A stretch of 5,402 nt of DNA from Porticoccaceae bacterium (GTDB lineage: Bacteria; Pseudomonadota; Gammaproteobacteria; Pseudomonadales; Porticoccaceae): contig DNBN01000209.1 in NCBI GenBank assembly GCA_003491845.1, forward strand, positions 1 to 5,402, in the 5' to 3' direction. Under the pieces are notes generated by a model. It searched no databases, was not told the DNA's origin, and was given only the letters and a program-made list of their open reading frames with translations. Within the stretch, counting starts at the first letter, position 1, and each line of letters starts with the position of its first letter. The position numbers and the translations under genes are program-made. This document shows positions 1 through 5,402 of this stretch, piece by piece.

Positions 1-480
1 TAACCAAGCCTATTCCATCTGTGAAGCACCAACTATATAGAGGCTGAATTGACTAACCTTTTAATCAATTTAAATAGACTCTTGTTCATCTTAAATCTAA
101 ACTTGGACTCTTATAGTGCAGCGCCTACGCTACCACCAAACCAGTTATATTGAATCAGTCCATGGTAGGGCGTAAAACTGGCTCGAGAAACTTCTAAACG
201 GCGAAAACCACACCCGCCAAAAATTTCTAAGACATTGAACAGAATTAACACTAAAAATTGTAGCTATTACCTCTCTTACAGAGAACACATAGCCATCGGT
301 AAGCTACTAATGGATTCTGCCTACTATTCATCGTGGTCAATCCGATGACTAGACATCCTTATCTTCAGATATTAAATTTAGTTTTCATTACTATTTCCTT
401 TTTTAACTATCATTAGAACTAAGCAAAAATCCAGCCTAGACGGTATAAAACGAGGAGAAAAATAAAAAAATGAAGATTAG
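1..480. other. gene-poor AT-rich spacer
   Basis: I see no convincing gene, tRNA, insertion-sequence end or CRISPR-like repeat here. Stop codons are frequent in all frames. The plus strand reads briefly open at the extreme left edge in two frames (stops near 38-40 and 43-45), so the 3' end of an upstream gene cannot be excluded, but neither tail is recognisable. One minus-strand frame at 111-251 looks somewhat protein-like and is listed separately. A short GGCG...CGCC inverted repeat around 200-218 is too weak, and lacks a T tract, to be called a terminator. Confidence 0.6.
111..251 (-). other. doubtful 46-codon reading frame, possible gene remnant or intergenic repeat
   Basis: On the minus strand a frame opens after a TAG stop, has a possible GTG start at 251 and ends with TAA at 113-111. 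The product begins hydrophobic (VLILFNVLEIF), continues through a glycine- and arginine-containing stretch (GGCGFRRLEVSR) and ends with the aromatic/glycine-rich tail YNWFGGSVGAAL. I see no good ribosome binding site and do not recognise a family. A frame this short can occur by chance. Alternatives are the decayed 3' end of a gene or part of a dispersed intergenic repeat whose reading frame is incidental. Confidence 0.15.
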
Positions 481-518
481 CTATTGAATAACAGCACTAT
501 TAATCTCAAATATTTCAT

Positions 519-541
519 AAATGATATATTTCGTATCATTT
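519..541. promoter_or_regulatory. upstream inverted repeat IR1, candidate operator
   Basis: Perfect 8-bp arms AAATGATA (519-526) and TATCATTT (534-541) flank the 7-base spacer TATTTCG. The centre is position 530, about 106 bp before the alcohol dehydrogenase ATG. The outer AAATGA/TCATTT halves resemble the ends of the palindromic box bound by KdgR, an IclR-family regulator, but the middle differs. The site lies where the -35 region of the most likely promoter would be, so a bound protein could block or recruit RNA polymerase. Assignment to the IclR protein encoded at 3379-4152 is inference. Confidence 0.45.
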
Positions 542-545
542 TGAG

Positions 546-551
546 TATAAA
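546..551 (+). promoter_or_regulatory. candidate -10 box of the operon promoter
   Basis: TATAAA matches the sigma-70 -10 consensus at five of six positions and sits in the AT-rich stretch between the two inverted repeats. The hexamer 17 bp upstream (523-528, GATATA) is a poor -35, so the promoter would be weak or regulator-dependent. Transcription would start near 558, leaving a leader of about 75-80 nt that contains the downstream palindrome. TAATAC at 553-558 is a weaker alternative -10. Confidence 0.3.
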
Positions 552-567
552 ATAATACTTTCCGGCG

Positions 568-592
568 TGATCTTGTTAATCTAACAAGATCA
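568..592. promoter_or_regulatory. long perfect palindrome IR2, candidate operator or leader hairpin
   Basis: An 11-bp arm TGATCTTGTTA (568-578) is followed by the spacer ATC (579-581) and its exact reverse complement TAACAAGATCA (582-592). The repeat is centred at 580 and ends 43 bp before the start codon at 636. A perfect 22-base match in a 25-base span is unlikely by chance. It lies just downstream of the candidate -10 box, a typical repressor position. As RNA it would form an 11-bp stem with a 3-nt loop, but no T run follows it, so it does not look like an intrinsic terminator. The most economical reading is an operator for the operon's own IclR-family regulator. Confidence 0.6.
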
Positions 593-635
593 ATGCTCTG
601 CAAATTTTCGACTTACTTAAGGATCCGTAACCACA

Positions 636-1793
636 ATGCCAGCAAAAATACTTCTCCCTCGCATTCTGCAAATAGGTGCCGGTGCCAGCGCTGAATTGGG
701 TACCATACTCAATGGTATGGGTCTTAAGGCCCCACTAATAATTACCGATAAAGTCATGGTGCAGTTAGGTTATATAGAACGTATTAAGCAGGTTCTAAAT
801 AGTGCAAATATAATTGCCGATGTGTTTGATGATACGGTGCCAGAACCTACGGTAGCCTCAATACAAGCCGGCGTTAATAAAGTACGTGATGGACACTTCG
901 ACTGCGTTATTGGTTTTGGTGGCGGCAGCCCAATAGATAGTGCTAAAGCGATTGCCATACTGGGCTATCACGGAGGACAAATGGGTGACTACAAATTTCC
1001 ACGTCTTGTTGACGAATTAGGACTGCCCATTATCGCAATACCTACCACAGCGGGCACCGGCTCTGAGGTTACTAAGGTTACCGTTATCACCGATGAAAAA
1101 ACTGATGAAAAGATGATGTGCATGGGCACAGGATTTATGCCGTCAGTTGCCTTAGTAGATTATGAGCTATCCATCAGTGTGCCGCCACGAACGACAGCCG
1201 ATACTGGGATTGATGCATTGACTCATGCCATTGAAGCCTACGTAAGCAAAAAAGCCAGTCCCTACACTGATACTCAAGCCTTAGCAGCTATGAGATTATT
1301 GGGACCCAATCTTCGCAAGGCCTATCACGATGGTAGCGACAATCAAGCTCGAGAAAAAATGATGCTAGGTGCCACACTTGCAGGCATGGCCTTCTCGAAT
1401 GCGTCTGTGGCACTTGTTCATGGAATGAGTAGACCCATAGGTGCCTTCTACCATGTACCTCACGGCCTTTCAAATGCTATGTTATTACCTACAGTAACAG
1501 AATTTTCAATTCCCGCGGTGCCCGAACGGTATGCTGATTGCGCAAGAGCAATCGGGGTAGCTGATAGTAACGATAACAATGATGATGCCAACCGCAAACT
1601 GATGACAGAACTTCGAGACTTAAACATAGAATTGCAGGTGCCGACACCAAAGGCATTTGGAATCGACCCTAAACATTTTATGGACAATCTACAGACTATG
1701 GCCAATCAGGCATTGGCATCAGGCTCACCAGACAATAATCCCAGCGTACCCAGTGCGGAGGAAATAATACAACTGTATAAAAATCTTTGGTAA
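636..1793 (+). CDS. iron-containing alcohol dehydrogenase (group III), DddB-like
   Basis: A cytoplasmic NAD(P)-dependent alcohol dehydrogenase of the Fe-ADH family, 385 aa, the usual full length for this family. The N-terminal Rossmann-type half carries the nucleotide-binding GGGSPID motif (residues 95-101) and PTTAGTGSE (136-144). The C-terminal helical half carries the metal ligands Asp193 and His197 (in GIDALTHAIE), His262 (in HGMSRPIGAF) and His276 (in HVPHG), the same spacing pattern as in FucO-type enzymes. All key residues are present. The ATG at 636 is preceded by AAGGA at 619-623, a longish 12-nt gap. With a CoA-acylating semialdehyde dehydrogenase 67 bp downstream, the likely reaction is oxidation of 3-hydroxypropionate to malonate semialdehyde, as proposed for DddB in DMSP catabolism. 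The Fe-ADH fold does not fix the substrate, and 3-hydroxyisobutyrate, 4-hydroxybutyrate or another short alcohol is possible. Family assignment is firm; the substrate is inference. Confidence 0.93.
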   Translation: MPAKILLPRILQIGAGASAELGTILNGMGLKAPLIITDKVMVQLGYIERIKQVLNSANIIADVFDDTVPEPTVASIQAGVNKVRDGHFDCVIGFGGGSPIDSAKAIAILGYHGGQMGDYKFPRLVDELGLPIIAIPTTAGTGSEVTKVTVITDEKTDEKMMCMGTGFMPSVALVDYELSISVPPRTTADTGIDALTHAIEAYVSKKASPYTDTQALAAMRLLGPNLRKAYHDGSDNQAREKMMLGATLAGMAFSNASVALVHGMSRPIGAFYHVPHGLSNAMLLPTVTEFSIPAVPERYADCARAIGVADSNDNNDDANRKLMTELRDLNIELQVPTPKAFGIDPKHFMDNLQTMANQALASGSPDNNPSVPSAEEIIQLYKNLW

Positions 1794-1848
1794 GTAGGTT
1801 ATAACTGAGTCACAAAAAACACTGACAATCGTCGCTAATTTATTGAAT

Positions 1849-1853
1849 AGGAG
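1849..1853 (+). promoter_or_regulatory. ribosome binding site that decides the start of the semialdehyde dehydrogenase
   Basis: AGGAG lies 7 nt before the ATG at 1861. It sits inside the six-codon extension that a TTG start at 1843 would add, so it supports initiation at 1861. The resulting N-terminus MITVGHLINGQ matches the usual beginning of methylmalonate-semialdehyde dehydrogenases. Confidence 0.8.
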
Positions 1854-1860
1854 CAATATC

Positions 1861-3357
1861 ATGATAACAGTAGGACACTTAATCAATGGCCAGACCAGCG
1901 CTGATGGTGGTCGCACTCAAGATGTTTATAATCCCTCAACTGGCGCGGTTAGCAAACAGGTAGCCTTAGCTTCAAAAGCAACTGTTGAACAGGCTATTGC
2001 CGCAGCTACAGCGGCCTACCCAGCATGGCGAAATACCCCAGCTATAAAGCGTGCTCGGGTAATGTTCAAATTCAAAGATCTGTTAGAACAAAATGCGGAA
2101 AAAATTTGTACGCTAATAGGTGAAGAACATGGCAAGATCTCACATGATGCTGCTGGTGAATTGCAGCGAGGCATTGAAAACGTAGAATATGCCTGTTGTG
2201 CACCTGAATTATTAAAAGGCGAACACAGTAAAAATGTTGCCCCCAATATTGATTCTTGGAGTGAATTTCAGCCTCTTGGTGTCGTTGCAGGTATCACACC
2301 ATTTAACTTCCCAGCAATGGTCCCTCTGTGGATGTATCCCATGGCGATCGTCTGTGGCAACTGCTTCATTTTAAAGCCCTCGGAGCGAGATCCAAGCTCT
2401 ACCTTATTTATTGCCCAACTACTTAAAGAAGCAGGACTCCCTGATGGTGTCATGAATGTGGTTAATGGCGACAAAGAAGCAGTGGATGTGTTGCTCACTG
2501 ATGAGCGAATCAAAGCTGTCAGCTTTGTTGGGTCCACTCCTATTGCGGAATATATCTATGAGACTGCCAGTGCCCATGGCAAGCGTTGTCAGGCTCTTGG
2601 TGGTGCGAAAAATCATGCCATTATCATGCCTGATGCAGATATGGACAATGCAGTGGCACAATTACTCGGTGCTGCCTTCGGTTCCTCCGGTGAACGCTGC
2701 ATGGCATTGTCTGTTGCTGTTGCTGTTGGTGATACAGCTGCTGACCAGCTTGTAGCAAAGATGTCTGAGGCAATGAAAACTCTTAAAATTGGTCCCTGCC
2801 ATGATGCCGACAACGATTTTGGACCCGTTATTACCAAGCAACATCAACAGAAAGTATTCTCTTACATAGATAGTGCGGAACAACAGGGTGCAAACATTGT
2901 TGTGGATGGTCGAAACCCTTCTGTCAAAGGTCACGAAGATGGTTTTTATGTGGGAGGCACGTTAATTGATCGTGTCACAGCACAAATGGATAGTTACGGT
3001 GCTGAGATTTTTGGCCCAGTGCTTCAGGTGGTCCGAGTAAATACTATGCAAGAAGCCATGGATCTTATCGATGCTCATGAATATGGCAACGGTACCTGTA
3101 TTTTCACTCGGGACGGTGAAGCTGCCCGATATTTTTCTGACCACATTCAAGTAGGTATGGTTGGTATAAATATCCCTCTACCTGTACCGGTGGCCTACCA
3201 TAGTTTTGGCGGTTGGAAACGCTCATTATTTGGTGATCTCCACGCCTATGGACCTGACGGTGTCCGCTTTTATACCAAGCGTAAAACTATCACTCAACGT
3301 TGGCCCTCTGCAGGTGTTCGAGAGGGAGCACAATTTTCAATGCCCACCCTGAGCTAA
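1861..3357 (+). CDS. mmsA: CoA-acylating methylmalonate/malonate-semialdehyde dehydrogenase, MmsA/DddC-like
   Basis: A 498-aa aldehyde dehydrogenase of the methylmalonate-semialdehyde dehydrogenase class. Such enzymes oxidatively decarboxylate (methyl)malonate semialdehyde with NAD+ and CoA to propionyl-CoA or acetyl-CoA. Family marks include the cofactor-side segment GVVAGITPFNFPAMVPLWM (140-158), LKPSERDP (171-178), FVGST (222-226) and the catalytic Cys280 in GSSGERCMAL. The general ALDH LELGGK motif is replaced by QALGGAKNH (244-252), which removes the usual catalytic glutamate and is typical of this CoA-dependent class. Arg103 in the RGIENVEYA region and Arg279 beside the cysteine are candidate carboxylate contacts. 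The EIFGPVLQV stretch (382-390) and a C-terminus ending in MPTLS also fit. No truncation is visible. Pairing with the upstream Fe-ADH argues for malonate semialdehyde from 3-hydroxypropionate, the DddC role in DMSP breakdown. A valine/3-hydroxyisobutyrate or beta-alanine/pyrimidine role cannot be excluded. The class is firm; the pathway is inference. Confidence 0.93.
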   Translation: MITVGHLINGQTSADGGRTQDVYNPSTGAVSKQVALASKATVEQAIAAATAAYPAWRNTPAIKRARVMFKFKDLLEQNAEKICTLIGEEHGKISHDAAGELQRGIENVEYACCAPELLKGEHSKNVAPNIDSWSEFQPLGVVAGITPFNFPAMVPLWMYPMAIVCGNCFILKPSERDPSSTLFIAQLLKEAGLPDGVMNVVNGDKEAVDVLLTDERIKAVSFVGSTPIAEYIYETASAHGKRCQALGGAKNHAIIMPDADMDNAVAQLLGAAFGSSGERCMALSVAVAVGDTAADQLVAKMSEAMKTLKIGPCHDADNDFGPVITKQHQQKVFSYIDSAEQQGANIVVDGRNPSVKGHEDGFYVGGTLIDRVTAQMDSYGAEIFGPVLQVVRVNTMQEAMDLIDAHEYGNGTCIFTRDGEAARYFSDHIQVGMVGINIPLPVPVAYHSFGGWKRSLFGDLHAYGPDGVRFYTKRKTITQRWPSAGVREGAQFSMPTLS

Positions 3358-3378
3358 GCGCACAAGTAGAATAGGAAA

Positions 3379-4152
3379 ATGATCAAAACAATCAAAGAGA
3401 AAGGCTCTGCTATTGGTCGAGTAATGGCGATCATCGAAGCAGTGGCTAGGGCTCAACGGCCCTTGTCACCAGCAGACCTCTCTCATCAATTGGATATTCC
3501 AAAACCTACCGTGCACCGACTATTAAACCAGCTAGAGTGTGACGGTTATTTACAGACTTCAATGCGTGGATTAATCATCCCTGCTGATCGTCTGCACAGT
3601 ATGGCCTTGGGCATTTTATATAGCAGCCGCTTTAGAGCACTACGCCAAGCCATTTTAGAAAAACTAACTGCTGAAATTGGTGAAACCTGCGGGATCGCCA
3701 TTCCAAATGGCACTGAGATGATTTACTACGATCGTGTTCAATCTGATTGGCCCTTGCAAATTCATTTACAGGTGGGAAGTCACACTCCAATCTGGTGCAC
3801 AGCAAGTGGTAAGCTGTATCTCAGTAGCCTTCATCAAGAGCGACGCGTGCGCATCGCCAAAAAGCTTCTGTTACAGCAATATACGAGAAATACCATCACC
3901 GATCCAAATGCTTTAGAAGATGCGCTCAAGGTCATTCGAAAAACTGGTATTGGAACAGACAATGAAGAATTTGTTGACGGCATGGTTGCCTGTTCAGTCC
4001 CCGTCTATAACGACCAAGGCAACCTTTTTGCATGCCTATTTACTCATGCACCAGTCATCCGTAAAAGCCTAGATGCACTACTAGAATATGTTCCTACAAT
4101 GACTGAGGCAGCCATGGAGCTCAGTCAATTAATGAAAGAAACTGAGCACTAA
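3379..4152 (+). CDS. IclR-family transcriptional regulator
   Basis: A 257-aa one-component regulator of normal IclR length. The N-terminal winged helix-turn-helix begins at SAIGRVMAIIEAVARA (10-25). The recognition region LSPADLSHQLDIPKPTVHRL spans 29-48, followed by NQLECDGYLQ. The C-terminal effector-binding domain (about 75-250) shows the family signature GIGTDNEEFVDGMVACSVPV (190-209) with Asp194, Glu196-Glu197, Gly201 and Cys205. Initiation at the ATG at 3379 keeps the complete N-terminal helix; AGGA sits at 3373-3376, only two bases from the ATG, an unusually tight spacing. The gene follows the dehydrogenase stop by 21 bp with no terminator, so it is probably co-transcribed and autoregulating. 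Likely targets are the palindromes at 519-541 and 568-592, with a pathway hydroxy acid or semialdehyde as effector; both are inference. Described DMSP clusters of this kind commonly use a LysR-type DddR, so an IclR protein here is a variation. Confidence 0.92.
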   Translation: MIKTIKEKGSAIGRVMAIIEAVARAQRPLSPADLSHQLDIPKPTVHRLLNQLECDGYLQTSMRGLIIPADRLHSMALGILYSSRFRALRQAILEKLTAEIGETCGIAIPNGTEMIYYDRVQSDWPLQIHLQVGSHTPIWCTASGKLYLSSLHQERRVRIAKKLLLQQYTRNTITDPNALEDALKVIRKTGIGTDNEEFVDGMVACSVPVYNDQGNLFACLFTHAPVIRKSLDALLEYVPTMTEAAMELSQLMKETEH

Positions 4153-4193
4153 CTGGCGTTAATATAGCGCTATCAATGGAATATACCCTCAAT
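4153..4193. other. convergent intergenic gap between the IclR gene and the DUF3726-like gene
   Basis: Only 41 bp separate the two converging stop codons. A perfect 10-bp palindrome, ATAGCGCTAT, occurs at 4164-4173, but it has no loop and no adjacent T run, so I do not call it a terminator. No intrinsic terminator is evident for either operon, so transcripts may overlap or end by a factor-dependent route. Confidence 0.5.
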
Positions 4194-4925
4194 TCAATCT
4201 CCAGCACCGGCGCGAGATTCCTCTGTGGACTGCACCAATACTCTGGAAACTAGGTCATCCAGCGTGTTCCAAAGCGTTACATCGATCTCTATACCCTGAT
4301 CTAATGAATCTATATAGCATGCTTTCATCATCTCCATAGGGTAATCGCCAATCATAGCGCCCATCTGCAAATGCTCAGCATACTCTGCCTCTAATTGGGC
4401 TACATTAGTACCGCTAAAAATTCTCAGCATTTGTGGATCAAACTGCTCGTTGAGCATAAAGGTTTGATACACCGGCAACTTGGCTCGTGGAGAAACCGTT
4501 ACTTTTATACAGTAATCTTGCTGACGCCAATAGGCCAAAAAAGCAAGATCGCGCTGTGCAGCTTTGATTAATCGCTGCAAAATAAATGTGCGGTTGTAAC
4601 AATTAGTCACTTCTACTCGGGCAGAACTCCCTTGTATTGCATAGGATCGTGCTAAGTCAACGGCTTCGCTACCACAAAGTAAAATAGACGTTTCATTGCC
4701 GTCTAATACAAAATTACCCTCCTTCTCTTCGATCAGATCGGCGTGACTGGGGGACGTAGTATTTAAATAATTCAATACTGAAAGTAAACGATCAAAACCA
4801 TCAAAACCATGGGTTCCTAACCAGACCACCATATCGGCGGCATCATAGTAATCTCCAGGTTGAAACCCTAAGGCTTCAAAAGCTTTCCTAAGAGATGCGG
4901 TTAATTCATTTTTTGAAACTTTCAT
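4194..4925 (-). CDS. DUF3726-like protein of unknown function
   Basis: A 243-aa soluble protein with no signal peptide or membrane segment. The N-terminus MKVSKNELTASLRKAFEALG, the following Asp/Ala-rich helix and VVWLGTHGFDG (33-43) resemble the beginning of DUF3726 proteins. The C-terminal tail ending in TEESRAGAGD (234-243) fits the ESR..GAG ending I associate with that family. The middle has a Cys-Tyr motif (109-110) and a basic stretch RLIKAAQRD (118-126). No catalytic motif is recognisable and the biochemical role is unknown. I chose the ATG at 4925. A TTG at 4934 would add three residues and overlap the upstream stop by one codon's width; neither start has a clear Shine-Dalgarno. The ATG lies 5 nt after the upstream TGA, which suggests translational coupling. 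Family assignment is from memory of the pattern and is moderate. Confidence 0.7.
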   Translation of the reverse strand: MKVSKNELTASLRKAFEALGFQPGDYYDAADMVVWLGTHGFDGFDRLLSVLNYLNTTSPSHADLIEEKEGNFVLDGNETSILLCGSEAVDLARSYAIQGSSARVEVTNCYNRTFILQRLIKAAQRDLAFLAYWRQQDYCIKVTVSPRAKLPVYQTFMLNEQFDPQMLRIFSGTNVAQLEAEYAEHLQMGAMIGDYPMEMMKACYIDSLDQGIEIDVTLWNTLDDLVSRVLVQSTEESRAGAGD

Positions 4926-4930
4926 CGCTA

Positions 4931-5356
4931 TCAATCAATATGTAATACTGGTTTTATAGGAAACTGCCACTCATCCTTAAAAGGCTGGTCAAAGTCGCTG
5001 ATAAGGGGGGCACCCTGAAACATGGTATTACGCACCCATAGGCGAGAGCGGGGGTCAAACTTGCTAACGCCAAAAAAAGATAGCTTACACCTGAGTAAAT
5101 GGATCGGCAGTACATCTTGGTGAATTAGATTTTCTCTAATATCCCCATAATAGGTAAGTGCCATGGTCTGAACTCTCGCAACAATGCCACTAAAGGTTGG
5201 ATTCTTAACAATAAAGTGCGCAACATTTTGTTTCGGACAACTCTGATTGTATCCAACAAGTTGGTCATAGCAAAGCCGTACTCGATACCCAATACCCAAG
5301 GGCATCTCTTTTTCCATTCCCATATCAATATGGGTTTTACCAAGACGAGGCTCCAT
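4931..5356 (-). CDS. uncharacterised 141-aa protein
   Basis: I do not recognise this family. The product is a soluble-looking 141-aa protein with no signal peptide or transmembrane helix. After a charged Met-rich N-terminus (MEPRLGKTHIDMGMEKEMPL) it alternates hydrophobic and polar residues in a way that suggests mainly beta structure: GYRVRLCYDQL (24-34), then SGIVARVQTMALTYYGD (56-72), LRCKLSFFGVSKFDPRSRLW (88-107) and VRNTMFQGAPL (108-118). Two cysteines (Cys29, Cys40) lie early and one (Cys90) in the core; they do not form a metal-binding pattern I know. The ATG at 5356 is the second codon after an in-frame TAA (5362-5360) that ends the neighbouring upstream gene, and there is no Shine-Dalgarno. 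Translation therefore probably depends on reinitiation, or the two frames were once a single gene. The stop is 5 nt before the ATG of the DUF3726-like gene, so the two are likely co-translated partners. Confidence 0.65.
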   Translation of the reverse strand: MEPRLGKTHIDMGMEKEMPLGIGYRVRLCYDQLVGYNQSCPKQNVAHFIVKNPTFSGIVARVQTMALTYYGDIRENLIHQDVLPIHLLRCKLSFFGVSKFDPRSRLWVRNTMFQGAPLISDFDQPFKDEWQFPIKPVLHID

Positions 5357-5359
5357 TTT

Positions 5360-5402
5360 TTATTCAGAGCGATACCAAAAAGCACCCCAAGACTCTTGGA
5401 GA
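5360..5402 (-). CDS. 3' end of a gene truncated by the window edge
   Basis: The minus-strand frame entering from the right edge reads LQESWGAFWYRSE and stops at TAA (5362-5360). The composition (two Trp, Phe, Tyr, Arg within 13 residues) looks like a genuine protein C-terminus, and its stop lies 3 nt from the ATG of the 141-aa gene in the same frame, as expected for a packed operon. Thirteen residues are too few to assign a family. Confidence 0.45.
   Translation of the reverse strand, partial: LQESWGAFWYRSE

Noticed and set aside
1..45. 3' end of an upstream plus-strand gene at the left edge
   Set aside because: Two frames stay open for only 13-14 codons and neither gives a recognisable tail, so there is no basis for choosing one.
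294..347. CATCGG...CCGATG inverted repeat in the left spacer
   Set aside because: The arms are only 6 bp with a spacer of over 40 bases, which is expected by chance.
471..488. Tiny ORF of five codons after AGGAG-like sequence (MKISY), possible leader peptide
   Set aside because: It is too short, its spacing is about 12 nt, and it has no run of regulatory codons or attenuator hairpin.
1843..1860. TTG start giving a 504-aa semialdehyde dehydrogenase
   Set aside because: The extension contains the AGGAG ribosome binding site of the ATG at 1861, and family N-termini match the shorter form.
2456..2755. 99-aa plus-strand ORF within the semialdehyde dehydrogenase
   Set aside because: It is a frame shadow of a gene whose own frame carries the conserved ALDH motifs throughout this interval.
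4164..4173. Palindrome ATAGCGCTAT as a bidirectional terminator
   Set aside because: It has no loop and no T tract on either side, so it cannot form an intrinsic terminator hairpin of useful stability.
5125..5385. 86-aa minus-strand ORF overlapping the 141-aa gene
   Set aside because: It is a different frame of the same strand over the better-supported gene; its composition is Leu/Trp-skewed and it does not respect the operon-like junctions at 5356-5365 or 4931.

Overview
The window looks like chromosomal DNA of a heterotrophic bacterium, most plausibly a marine gammaproteobacterium. This is an inference from the moderate base composition, the AT-rich intergenic DNA and the similarity of the gene set to known DMSP / 3-hydroxypropionate catabolism loci. 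No rRNA or other taxonomic marker is present.

Layout. Positions 1-635 hold no convincing gene. The left part is AT-rich spacer with a doubtful 46-codon minus-strand reading frame. The right part (about 519-592) carries two strong inverted repeats with centres exactly 50 bp apart around a possible -10 box. A three-gene plus-strand operon follows: an iron-containing (group III) alcohol dehydrogenase (636-1793), a CoA-acylating methylmalonate/malonate-semialdehyde dehydrogenase (1861-3357) and an IclR-family regulator (3379-4152). A 41-bp convergent gap separates this from a tightly packed minus-strand group read from the right edge: the last 13 codons of a truncated gene (ending at 5360), an uncharacterised 141-aa protein (5356-4931) and a DUF3726-like protein (4925-4194).

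How the genes fit together. The alcohol dehydrogenase and the semialdehyde dehydrogenase form a natural two-step route: 3-hydroxypropionate (or a similar short hydroxy acid) to malonate semialdehyde, then oxidative decarboxylation with CoA to acetyl-CoA. The pairing matches the DddB/DddC enzymes described in DddD-type DMSP degradation clusters. However, the diagnostic dddD CoA-transferase/lyase and a BCCT transporter are not in the window, so 3-hydroxypropionate or 3-hydroxyisobutyrate catabolism from another source remains possible. The IclR gene is probably co-transcribed and may act on the two upstream palindromes. The minus-strand group has no assignable function. Its gene-to-gene junctions are only a few bases long, which suggests translational coupling and a shared role.
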